The notes under the pieces: generated by a model
What the model saw: the letters and a program-made list of their open reading frames with translations, nothing else
Database searches by the model: none
Told to the model about the DNA's origin: nothing
Assembly: GCA_016946835.1 (NCBI GenBank)
Contig: JACVTC010000008.1
Location: 802,501 to 830,000 of the forward strand
Source: Neocallimastix lanati (nom. inval.)
Taxonomy: Eukaryota > Neocallimastigomycota > Neocallimastigomycetes > Neocallimastigales > Neocallimastigaceae
Direction: 5' to 3'
DNA length: 27,500 bases
Translations under genes and position numbers: made by a program
In this document: piece by piece, positions 1 to 8,853 of the stretch
Layout: every line of letters begins with the position of its first letter
How positions within the stretch are numbered: position 1 is the first letter of the stretch

Positions 1-564
1 AAAAACAGGAAAAAACTTAGTATTTATTGTTTAATGATAATTATTATTTAACTAAAAAAAAAAAAAAAAATTTTTAATCTAAAATGTTAATTTAAATGGA
101 TGTGATTGTATTTCGTAACGTGGCTTTAAATAACATGCGGCGTATTTTAATCAACCGTTGATGGAAGGGTGGCTTAAATATTATTTTTAATAAATAAATA
201 ATAATATTTTAAATTTTTTTTTTTATAAAAAATAATAAAATAATAAAATAATGAATATACTTTCTGTTACAATAATTATATAATATAATCAATTTTAAAT
301 TTTTAAAAAAAGATATATTTTAATATTTTTTGTTAAAATAATAATAAAATCGTATAAATTTGTATGAGAGTATCTTCATATAATCATTTCTCTGTCATTT
401 CGTATTTATTTATTTATTTAATACTTTTAATATTTCAATCATTTAAACATTTTAAACCATAATTCAAACGAAATCAATTTTTTATTACTTTTTTTATTAC
501 TTTTTTTTTTTTTTTTGTAATATTTAATTAAATTAAAGTATTTTTTTTTTTTCTAATAAAATTT

Positions 565-607
<43 letters not shown>
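1..607. other. AT-rich gene-free stretch
   Basis: No open frame with coding character is visible on either strand. It is dominated by poly-T and poly-A runs; the T run at about 569-607 is the longest. The only higher-complexity segment is 95-180, which contains the terminal-repeat-like motif listed separately and a second GTGGCTTAAAT at about 169-179. Confidence 0.7.
110..130 (+). repeat. Terminal-repeat-like motif, copy 1
   Basis: ATTTCG-TAAC-GTGGCTTTAAA is closely similar to a motif at 3485-3507 on the same strand and at 4195-4214 on the opposite strand. It is one of the few G+C-containing words in this part of the window. The arrangement suggests ends of one or more inverted-repeat DNA transposons, but I see no target-site duplication next to it. 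Confidence 0.45.
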
Positions 608-608
<1 letters not shown>

Positions 609-750
609 TAATATTTAAATTAAAGCATTGATATCCTCAGTTCTTTCTGGTCGTCTCTTCTTATTTTTTTTTTTTTTTTTGTAATATTTAAATTAAAGCA
701 TTGATATCATTTGTTCTTTCTGGTCTTCTCTGCTTATTTTTTTTTTTTTT
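608..750. repeat. 73 bp tandem duplication
   Basis: GTAATATTTAAATTAAAGCA followed by a TTGATATC...TTCTTTCTGGTC core occurs at 608-680 and again from 681. The period is 73 bp and there are a few substitutions. A shorter GTAATATTTAATTAAA relative lies at about 518-536. The repeat sits inside the putative transposase remnant. Confidence 0.8.
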
Positions 751-1060
751 TTAAAAAATAAAAAATAACACCTTCAATTCTCCTTTCGTAATTATGATAA
801 GAGATCAGGATTCTTTTTCTTGTAATGTTATTATTAATTTATAAAAAAAAAAAAAAAAAAGGTAGACTTTTTTTTTTTTTTTTTTGAAAATAAATTCTTT
901 TAGTAATTATTATAGGATACTGAAGTATTATTGGTTATACGTTCCATATTATTACAATAATTTCAATATTCAATTTTAAAAGCTTTTCAAAGTAATCTAA
1001 AAAAATTTCAAAAAATTGTACATAATTATGTTCATGGAATTTTTACTTTTAATTTTTAAT
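608..1060 (-). pseudogene. Eroded MULE-like transposase, C-terminal remnants (minus strand)
   Basis: Reading the minus strand, short coding-like pieces appear in the order expected for the C-terminal half of a MULE-type transposase. At about 1050-960 there is QFFEIFLDYFEKL. At 950-905 there is IIWN followed, one frame over, by RITNNTSVSYNNY, resembling the family pattern W-N-x-Y-x-R-I-x-N with R-T-N-N-x-V-E-S-Y. At 835-771 there is KRILISYHNYERRIEG. Near 737-690 and 660-612 there is a duplicated RRPERT-[ED/ND]-INALI. Frameshifts and stops separate all the pieces and no catalytic D-D-E region is visible. The family assignment is by eye and should be taken as moderate; that this is a decayed minus-strand coding sequence is somewhat firmer. 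Confidence 0.4.
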
Positions 1061-1320
1061 CATAAATATCATTTATATATTTAGGGTATATATATAAAAA
1101 AAAAAAAAAAAAAAAAAAAAAGGAAAGTTCGAAATATACTTATATAATTAAATATACAAATCAAAATTATTTTTTCACTTCATTAACATATAAAACATAT
1201 AATTTATTTATTTATTTATTTATTTATTTTTTTATTTTTTTTTTTTTTTTTATTGCATTTTTTTTTAATGTGAAAAAAAATACAATAAACACCATATTTA
1301 ATATTTATATTAGGAAAAAT

Positions 1321-1790
1321 CTTTTTTTTGTTTTTTTTTTTTTGTTTTTGTTTTTGTTTTAAAATATTCTAATTTTCATCTTGGGATTTCATCAAAAGTT
1401 TTTTTTTTTTTTTTTTTTTTTTTACATCAGGATGGCAGGATGGAGTTGCTTATTTATATATTTCTTTAAAAATTTGAGATTTAACTACATTATATTCAGG
1501 ACATATTAATCTCATTTCTTCAGAAATTTTTATTAAATGTACCTTTTTTTTTTGTTTTTAAATTAAAAAAAGCTGAACTTTTCCTAATTTTCTTCATTAA
1601 TTTAAATTTATGTTTCACTATGGATTAGAGATACATCAAATTCTTTATTCGAAATGATTTTGTAAACTTTCATATTTTTAGGATCTCCTTTTATATTGTA
1701 TTAATATAATTAAAAATTTACATTTATACGTTTTTTTTTTTTTTTTTATTTCAGTAAAATATATCTTATATCATTTTTGAATTCTTCTTT

Positions 1791-1824
<34 letters not shown>

Positions 1825-2473
1825 ATTATATTTATTTTTATTTTTTTTTTTTAATATATTTATAATAATTTGTTCTTTTCCTCAACTGGTTTCACTTATT
1901 TCAATTTTTTGGACTTTTTTTTTTTACATCAGGATGGAGCTGCTTATTTATATATTTCTTTAAAAATTTGAGATTTAACTACATTATATTCAGGACATAT
2001 TAATCTCATTTCTTCAGAAATTTTTATTAAATGTACCTTTTTTTTTTTGTTTTTAAATTAAAAGAAGCTGAACTTTTCCTAATTTTCTTCATTAATTTAA
2101 ATTTATGTTTCACTATGGATTAGAGATACATCAAATTCTTTATTCGAAATGATTTTGTAAACTTTCATATTTTTAGGATCTCCTTTCATATTGTATTAAT
2201 ATAATGAAAAATTTACATTTATATGATGTTTTTTTTTTTTATTTCAGTAAAGTACATCATATATAATTTTTGAATTCTTCTTTATTTTTTTTTTTTTTTT
2301 TAAAAAAAATTATATTTATTTTTATTTTTTTTTTTTTTTATATATTTATAATAATTTGTTATTTTCCTAAACTGGTTTCACTTATTTCAATTTTTTGGAC
2401 TTTTTTTTGTTTTTGTTTTTGTTTTTGTTTTTGTTTTAAAATATTCTAATTTTCATCCTGGGATTTCATCTAA

Positions 2474-2500
<27 letters not shown>
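1321..2500 (-). pseudogene. Two tandem copies of a MULE-like transposase N-terminal fragment (minus strand)
   Basis: A block of about 500 bp occurs twice in tandem (about 1424-1920 and 1926-2406). It is flanked on both outer sides by a second shared block with (GTTTTT)n and AAAATATTCTAATTTTCATC (1321-1423 and 2400-2500). The copies are highly similar apart from T-run lengths. On the minus strand each shows ordered coding fragments: a degraded HNH-like segment, SIVKHKFK, RKSSA[S/F]FN, KISEEMRLICPEYN then VKSQIFKEI, and one frame over NKQLHPD. The same order of motifs recurs, more diverged, at 2805-3130. That argues for a shared protein-coding ancestor. I place it in the FLYWCH/MULE transposase class on pattern memory only. 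Stops and frameshifts make all copies non-functional. Confidence 0.5.
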
Positions 2501-2507
<7 letters not shown>

Positions 2508-2748
2508 CTATATTAATGGTTAAAAATAAAATATATTCAATTTTTTATTATTTATTTTTAATTTTTTTTTTTTTTTTTTAAAATTTCACCAAGTGCGTAT
2601 TGATATAAATAAATGAATAGATAAATAAATAAAAATTCAAAATAATTTTTAAAACTTTTTTTATTATATAATTAATTAAAGATATTTTTTTTAATATTTT
2701 ATAAAATAGTAATAAAATAATTATTTATAATAAAAATTTTTCATCCTT

Positions 2749-2784
<36 letters not shown>

Positions 2785-2804
2785 ATTTTGATTCATTGGG
2801 AATT

Positions 2805-3130
2805 TCATCAAATGTTATTATATTAGGAGGTAGCTGTTTTCTTCTACTTCTTGTTACTTGGGATTTAATTGAAGTATAACCAAGGACGAATAAGAGAAAT
2901 TTCATCAATATTTTCGTTTTATATTTACATTAAAAGAAATTGAACTATTTGAAATTTCATCTTTAATTTTGTTTATTTTTTTTTTTTTTTTTTTTTTTAC
3001 AATTGATTTAGTTGCTTTCAAATTTATTTTCAAGATGATTATGTGAGTCATCATATTTTAAGATTTGATTCTCATTGTTTAAAAATAATGAAAAAATGAA
3101 CATTTATTTAATGTTTTATATTCAATACAT
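2805..3130 (-). pseudogene. Third, diverged copy of the MULE-like N-terminal fragment (minus strand)
   Basis: On the minus strand, reading down from about 3090, the frames give NQILKYDDSHNHLENKFESN. Shifted, they then give KSIVK, KIKDEISNSSISFNVNIKRK, ENIDEISLIRP, and GYTSIKSQ with RRKQLPPNIITFDEIPNE. The HNHLE-x-KF start and the LPPxIxxFDEIP end resemble the N-terminal zinc-finger region and linker of FLYWCH-type MULE transposases. Each piece is in a different frame, so the gene is dead. This copy keeps the HNH element best and links copies at 1424 and 1926 to the same family. Confidence 0.5.
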
Positions 3131-3660
3131 TTTATATTTTTTTTTTTTCGAATTGTTTATAAATAATAATAATAATTATTATTTATAATTTTAATCATCA
3201 TTATTATTATTAATGACAAACATTTTATAATTATTACTGTTTTTATTATTTTTTTATTTTATTATTTATTATTTATCAATTATTTTATTATTTATTTATT
3301 TATTTAAATAGATATTTGTAAAGATATTTATGAAAAAAAAAAAAAAAAATTTTTTTTTTTAAATATTTAAATATTTACTTTAAAAATATAAATACATCAA
3401 TATTTATGTTAGAATATATGAAGTTAATTAAAAATGTAAATATGTTTAAAATTATATTAATTATATTTATTATTTCTGGGGAGGATTTCGCAAAATGTGG
3501 CTTAAAATATTTTTAAAAAATAAACATATAAATAAATAAAAATTAAAAAAAAAAAAATTTGTGTTAAAAATGTTTTATTATTACTCTTTTATATTTTATC
3601 TTAATTTCTATCAATTTTTAGTTTATTTTATTATTAAAACATTTATAAAATAAAAAAAAA
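3131..3660. other. AT-rich intergenic stretch
   Basis: No gene is seen. It contains ATT/AAT-rich low-complexity DNA (3160-3300), long A and T runs, and the terminal-repeat-like motif at 3485-3507. Confidence 0.65.
3485..3507 (+). repeat. Terminal-repeat-like motif, copy 2
   Basis: ATTTCGCAA-AA-TGTGGCTTAAAA is the direct-orientation relative of 110-130 and is inverted relative to 4195-4214. With the latter it would bound a 730 bp element (3485-4214) that contains no coding sequence, like a MITE. No flanking target duplication is evident. Confidence 0.5.
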
Positions 3661-3800
3661 ACTATATAATATTGATATTGATATTAATAATAAAAAAAAC
3701 TATATAATATTGATATTGATATTAATAATAAAAAAAACTATATAATATTGATATTGATTTTAATAATAAAAATAACTATATAAAATTATTGATATTCTAT
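3661..3800. repeat. 38 bp tandem repeat, 3 to 4 copies
   Basis: Units beginning ACTATATAATATTGATATTG start at 3661, 3699, 3737 and, diverged, 3775. The period is exactly 38 bp. It is pure AT-rich DNA with no coding content. Confidence 0.85.
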
Positions 3801-3975
3801 ATATATAATTATTTATTATTCAGAATAAATAATTTTTTGATATTAAATATTGATATTCTATATATATAATTGTTTATTATTCTGAATAAATAATAATATG
3901 AAGATATGAAGTATTTATGAAATTTTTTTTTTTATTGCTTCTTATTTGAAATATTTATATTTATTCTGAATAAAA
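3785..3975. repeat. 63 bp direct repeat carrying a TTATT-CAGAA-TAAATAA palindrome
   Basis: A segment with TGATATTCTATATATATAAT followed by TTTATTATTC-[A/T]-GAATAAATAA is present at about 3789-3832 and 3852-3894. A third TTATTCTGAATAAA palindrome lies at about 3960-3973. The palindromes could form short hairpins. The TTATTCAGAAT word recurs in every unit of the 62 bp array at 4981-5597. Confidence 0.6.
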
Positions 3976-4019
3976 AATTAGTGTTAATTATTCAATTGTT
4001 TTTAATTAGAAAAATAAAA

Positions 4020-4130
4020 TATTTATTTATTTATTTATTTATTTATTTATTATTTATTTATTATTTATTATATATTTATTATTTATTATTTATTATTTAC
4101 TGTTTATTATTTATTATCTATTTATTAAAA
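4020..4130. repeat. TTTA/TTATTTA simple repeat
   Basis: Tetranucleotide and heptanucleotide T/A repeats run for about 110 bp. No coding content. Confidence 0.85.
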
Positions 4131-4171
4131 AATATTTTATAAGATTATTTAAAGACTTTACTTATTATATA

Positions 4172-4214
4172 ATGTGGCAATTAATTTAAAAAAATTTAAG
4201 CCACATTGCGAAAT
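4172..4214 (-). repeat. Terminal-repeat-like motif, copy 3, with an internal hairpin
   Basis: TTTAAGCCACATTGCGAAAT (4195-4214) is the inverted partner of the motifs at 110 and 3485. ATGTGGC at 4172-4178 pairs with GCCACAT at 4200-4206, so the end can itself fold into a hairpin with an AT-rich loop. Immediately to the right, 4215-4295 is unusually G+C-containing for this region and gives an open stretch (NAQLLNDTNSFISHVMKRN) with no recognised match. Confidence 0.5.
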
Positions 4215-4787
4215 GCACAATTGCTAAATGATACGAATTCATTTATTAGTCATGTTATGAAACGCAACATCTTACACCTAAACAAATTAACTTTCTTATA
4301 TTATAAAATATATATATATATATATATTATTTTTTTTTTTTTGTTACATTTTATTTTATTTATAAATTTATATAAAAAACCTTGTTAGTATGTATTAGAA
4401 ATAATTATTACTATTTACCAACTAAAATAATTTTACTATAAAATGTTGATTTAAATTTTATTAACTTCTTACCTTTACCGTAATTGTTTTAATTAAATAT
4501 GAATCTATTATTAAATTCAATTTGTATTTGAAAAAATTACAATTAAAATTTAATTAAAATTATACCGATAAAACAAAAAAATAAAAATTATTTGGTTAAG
4601 ACTAAATTAAAATAATTATGCTTCATAATTATAATAACAATAAATTAGAGATATAATTAAAAAAGTTAAATGAGCATTTTATATTTTATTTTATATAATT
4701 CTCTTTTATAAAAGCTTTAAATTCTTTTCAATTAAATTTTAATTTTTTTTTATTTTTTATTTTTTTTTAATTTTTTTAATTTTTTGT

Positions 4788-4958
4788 TTTTATTTTTTAT
4801 ATTTTATATTTTATATTTTATATTTTATATTTTATATTTTATATTTTATATTTTATATTTTATATATTTTATATTTTATATTTTATATTTTATATTTTAT
4901 ATTTTATATTTTATATTTTATATTTTATATTTTATATTTTATATATTTATATTTTATA
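4788..4958. repeat. 7 bp ATTTTAT satellite
   Basis: About 22 head-to-tail copies of a 7 bp T/A unit, with two short insertions near 4860 and 4942. It generates a spurious YFIFYIL-type open frame that is not a gene. Confidence 0.9.
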
Positions 4959-4980
4959 TATATATATATTTTTGTTTGTT

Positions 4981-5597
4981 TGAATACTTTTATATATATT
5001 TATTTATAATTAAATTTTATTCAGAATTATTTATAAAATGTTTGAATACTTTTATATATATTTATTTATAATTAAATTTTATTCAGAATTATTTATAAAA
5101 TGTTTGAATACTTTTATATATATTTATTTATAATTAAATTTTATTCAGAATTATTTATAAAATGTTTGAATACTTTTATATATATTTATTTATAATTAAA
5201 TTTTATTCAGAATTATTTATAAAATGTTTGAATACTTTTATATATATTTATTTATAATTAAATTTTATTCAGAATTAATTATAAAATGTTTGAATACTTT
5301 TATATATATTTATTTATAATTAAATTTTATTCAGAATTATTTATAAAATGTTTGAATACTTTTATATATATTTATTTATAATTAAATTTTATTCAGAATT
5401 ATTTATAAAATGTTTGAATACTTTTATATATATTTATTTATAATTAAATTTTATTCAGAATTATTTATAAAATGTTTGAATACTTTTATATATATTTATT
5501 TATAATTAAATTTTATTCAGAATTATTTATAAAATGTTTGAATACTTTTATATATATTTATTTATAATTAAATTTTATTCAGAATTAATTATAAAAA
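4981..5597. repeat. 62 bp tandem repeat, 10 copies
   Basis: Units start (TGAATACTTTTATATATATT...) at 4981, 5043, 5105, 5167, 5229, 5291, 5353, 5415, 5477 and 5539, a constant 62 bp step. Units are identical except that the fifth and tenth carry GAATTAATTATAAA instead of GAATTATTTATAAA near their ends. That pattern implies duplication of a five-unit, 310 bp block. Each unit contains TTATTCAGAAT. No palindromic spacer-repeat layout is present, so this is a minisatellite. Confidence 0.95.
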
Positions 5598-5898
5598 AGT
5601 AAAAATTAATATATATATATTGTATATATAATAATTTAAATAACTATTTAAAATACTATTTTATAATATTTAACCATTTTTTTTTTTATATAATAATTAA
5701 TAACAACTATATTTAATATTTCAATTTTTTTTATTGGAATTGAATTATATTTTTAATTATATATTAATTTTATTTTATTTTATTTTATTTTATTTTATTT
5801 TTAAATTTTTGATAATGAAATATCAAAATGAATAAATTAATTATTAATTATTTTCATTTTGATTAAATTTTGATTATAAAATTATTATCATAATTAAC

Positions 5899-5948
<50 letters not shown>

Positions 5949-6758
5949 TAATTTCATTATAGTTAAATTTTTATTTTTAATTTTTTATTATTATTTTTTT
6001 TAATAAATATTGTGAATTTCATTATTATTATTATTAGTACTACTATAATAATATGAAAAAAATTTTTTTTTTGAAATTTATTTCATAAAAATATTGTATA
6101 TTATATTATTGATTATTAAAGTTTTTTACCTTTTTTATTATTATTATTATTTTTTTATAATTAATATTATTAATAAAGTTATAATATAATATTATTAATT
6201 ATAGTTTACTTTTATTGAAATAATTATTATTTCCATTATTTCCATTATTTCCGTTATTACTATTATTATATAATTATTACATTAAATTTATATTAAAAGG
6301 AATAAAACTAAAGAAAATTTTAGATAATTATTGAATTTTTTTTTTTTTATAATCAATGAATTTTTTTTTTTTTTTTTTTTTTTAAAATCAATCAAGAGAA
6401 TTTATTATTATAATTATTATTTTTATTAATCATTTATGTAATTATTTTTTTTAAAAATTTTCATTTACATTTAAATTATGATAAATTATTAATTATTGTA
6501 ATTTTAATTTTTTTTTTTTTATTTTATTTTAAATAATTTTTTAATATAATAATAAAAAAAAGAAGTTATTAAAATAGAATTAGAAATTAAAGGATAAATA
6601 TGATATATGAAAGAAAAATAATATATAAAAATAATTCTAATTTAAAAAGTTAAAAAGTGAAATATATATTTAAAATAAATAAAAAAAAAGTGGTTTAAAT
6701 TTTTTTTTTCTTTTAATAAATTCAATCATTAAAAAAAAAATAAAGTAAAAAAAAAAAT
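5598..6758. other. AT-rich intergenic stretch, probable 5' flank of the small membrane-protein gene
   Basis: It contains (TTTTA)n at 5766-5800, ATT triplet runs (5900-5945), a short TTTCCATTA repeat (about 6228-6256) and many T runs. I see no gene. The last ~150 bp upstream of 6759 are A-rich, as expected for a 5' leader in such a genome, but no specific promoter element can be defended. Confidence 0.6.
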
Positions 6759-7259
6759 ATGGATACAATAGGATTAATATTATTAATTATTATGGTTCTT
6801 TTTATTATAATAAGGTTTGCATGTATACCTAATCTATTTCTTCTTTTGGATAATCCAAGAGAAAATATTAATAATAATGATAATGTTTGTGAAGAAGTTG
6901 ATGAAAATAATGATATCAATGAATCAAAGGAAAGAAATAGACAACTGGAGGATTGCTTACCACCTTATACCCCATTAAATAATGTAAATACATCTAGGAT
7001 ACTGTCCTTACAAAAGGAGGAATCTTCTGTTCCTGAATATTATAGTCTTTCATTACTATCGTCACCATTATTATCATCAACAATCTCTACCATTGAATTA
7101 AATGGATATGAAACTGTGATTAATATAAACGAATTGCCCCCTCCTCCATCCTATGAATCTTGTAATGACAACCACGAAGAATCTATACCTGACATACCTA
7201 TTAATAATGATACAGATATAATTACCAATGGTAGTATTAATAATAAGATCAATTTCTGA
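6759..7259 (+). CDS. Small single-pass membrane protein with PPxY/LPxY motifs
   Basis: Uninterrupted 166-codon frame starting at an ATG in an A-rich context, in a local island of higher complexity. Residues 4-20 are a strong hydrophobic segment (IGLILLIIMVLFIII), best read as a signal-anchor or single membrane helix at the very N-terminus. The rest is hydrophilic, Asn/Ser/Glu-rich and probably disordered. It contains LPPY at 67-70, VPEY at 91-94 and PPPPSYE at 127-133. PPxY and LPxY motifs are known ligands of WW domains in Rsp5/NEDD4-type ubiquitin ligases, and small membrane proteins carrying them often act as ligase adaptors or trafficked substrates. That role is an inference here; no family name is recognised. 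It appears to be single-exon and lies about 1.6 kb upstream of the receptor array, with no evident functional link. Confidence 0.7.
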   Translation: MDTIGLILLIIMVLFIIIRFACIPNLFLLLDNPRENINNNDNVCEEVDENNDINESKERNRQLEDCLPPYTPLNNVNTSRILSLQKEESSVPEYYSLSLLSSPLLSSTISTIELNGYETVININELPPPPSYESCNDNHEESIPDIPINNDTDIITNGSINNKINF

Positions 7260-7411
7260 TAAAAAAATATTACAGAATATAAATACCAAAACCTTCCTTT
7301 TTATTTGAAAGAATATTCTTTTTATTCATAATAGAATTTAAATAATAATATATTATATTAAATATTTTTAAATAGAAAAACAATCATTTTTGAAGTCACT
7401 GTAATATTTTA

Positions 7412-7442
<31 letters not shown>

Positions 7443-8158
7443 ATAAAAAATTATTACTATATATACTTTATATATAATAATTTACATAAACATATTGCTA
7501 TTTTTATTTTTATTGTTATTTTTTAATAAAAAAAAAAATATAGACATAAATATTATATGAATTATATTGAATTATATATTTAATAATATTTAATTATTGG
7601 ATAATTTATTAACAAATATTTAAATACTGGATAATTTATTAATAAAATTATTATAGATTATAAACTTTTTATATGTTAATATTTATATATATATATTTAA
7701 TTATATATATGATATAAATAAAAGTTTTTTTTTTTTTTTTTTTTTTTATATATATATATATAATTAACTATCACATAACAACAAATTTACCATAGATATA
7801 TACTGATAATTTTAAAATATTATCCATCATAATAAAAACTTTTCTTTTTTTTTTTTTTTAATTTTAATTTTTAATTATTTATTGAACCTTTAAATGACAT
7901 CAAAGATATGTACAAATATTTATATATATTTCATAATTTATAATAAAAAAAAATCTATTAGTGATCTATATAAATTGGATATTTATCTACATAATAAATA
8001 TTGAATGAATAAATTTAAATAAATATATATATATATTCTACTTTTCCTTTTTTTTTTTTAATTATAATCTTATTTTAAATTTTTTTTTTTTAAATAATAT
8101 AAATTTCATAAAACCTATTTAAGGAAAAGATGGATTATAAATTTTTTGTAAAAAAAAT

Positions 8159-8195
<37 letters not shown>

Positions 8196-8506
8196 AATAT
8201 TATGCAAAAAGAAAAAAAAAGCATAAATGAACAAAATAAAAAAAAAACAGAGAAATATAAATACAATAAATCTAAACCATAAAAATTTAAAATTATATAA
8301 ATAAAAAATATTGGTCTAATTTTAATTTTTAAAATTATTTTTATATTTATATATTTTTAAATATTATGGTAACAATTAATAATGGAAATTTTTTTTTTTT
8401 TTTTAATAAATAAATATATATAAAAAAATAAAATATATTTATTTATTATTTAATAAACTTTATAAATAAAATTAAATATATCTATTTTAATATTATAATT
8501 TTTTAT
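7260..8506. other. AT-rich intergenic stretch
   Basis: Nothing with coding character on either strand. It holds T runs (7421-7442, 7726-7747, 7845-7859), (TA)n tracts near 7748 and 8163-8190, and an imperfect direct repeat of TGGATAATTTATTAA around 7597-7640. The 3' end of the preceding gene's transcript probably lies in the first few hundred bases, but I cannot place a polyadenylation site. Confidence 0.6.
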
Positions 8507-8755
8507 TATCAGAAAAATATATATATATATATAATAAAGAATAGAAAGACTATTTTTTTTTTTTTAAAAAAAATATATATATATATAATAAAGAATAGAA
8601 AGATTATTTTTTTTTAAAAAAGATATATATATATATAATAAAGAATAGAAAGATTATTTTTTTTTTAAAAAAGATATATATATATATATAATATTATTAT
8701 CAGAAAAAAATATATATATAATTAAGAATAGAAAGACTATTTTTTTTTTTTTTTA
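8507..8755. repeat. Tandem AATAAAGAATAGAAAG repeats upstream of receptor gene 1
   Basis: Four units, each made of a (TA)n tract, [AA/AT]TAAAGAATAGAAAG (at 8533, 8587, 8637 and 8721) and a T run followed by an A run. TTATTATCAGAAAAA precedes units 1 and 4. The array ends about 100 bp before the predicted start codon at 8854, so it probably overlaps the promoter or 5' leader. No equivalent is seen upstream of genes 2 and 3. Confidence 0.85.
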
Positions 8756-8853
8756 AAAAAAAAAAAAAGAAGATTCATAATGAAGTATAGGAATTATTAT
8801 TAATATAAAAAATTATTTTTTGAAAAAAAAAAAAAAAAAATTATAAATTCATA

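Noticed and set aside
4206-4388. 60-codon open frame beginning at a TTG inside a terminal-repeat-like motif
   Set aside because: No ATG, no recognised domain, and the second half is AT simple sequence. The first 30 codons look less random but are not enough to call a gene.
4784-5071. 95-codon open frame rich in Tyr, Ile, Phe and Leu
   Set aside because: It is the translation of the 7 bp and 62 bp tandem repeats and has no non-repetitive content.
4981-5597. CRISPR-like array
   Set aside because: The repeats are contiguous with no unique spacers and lie in a eukaryotic genome; it is a minisatellite.
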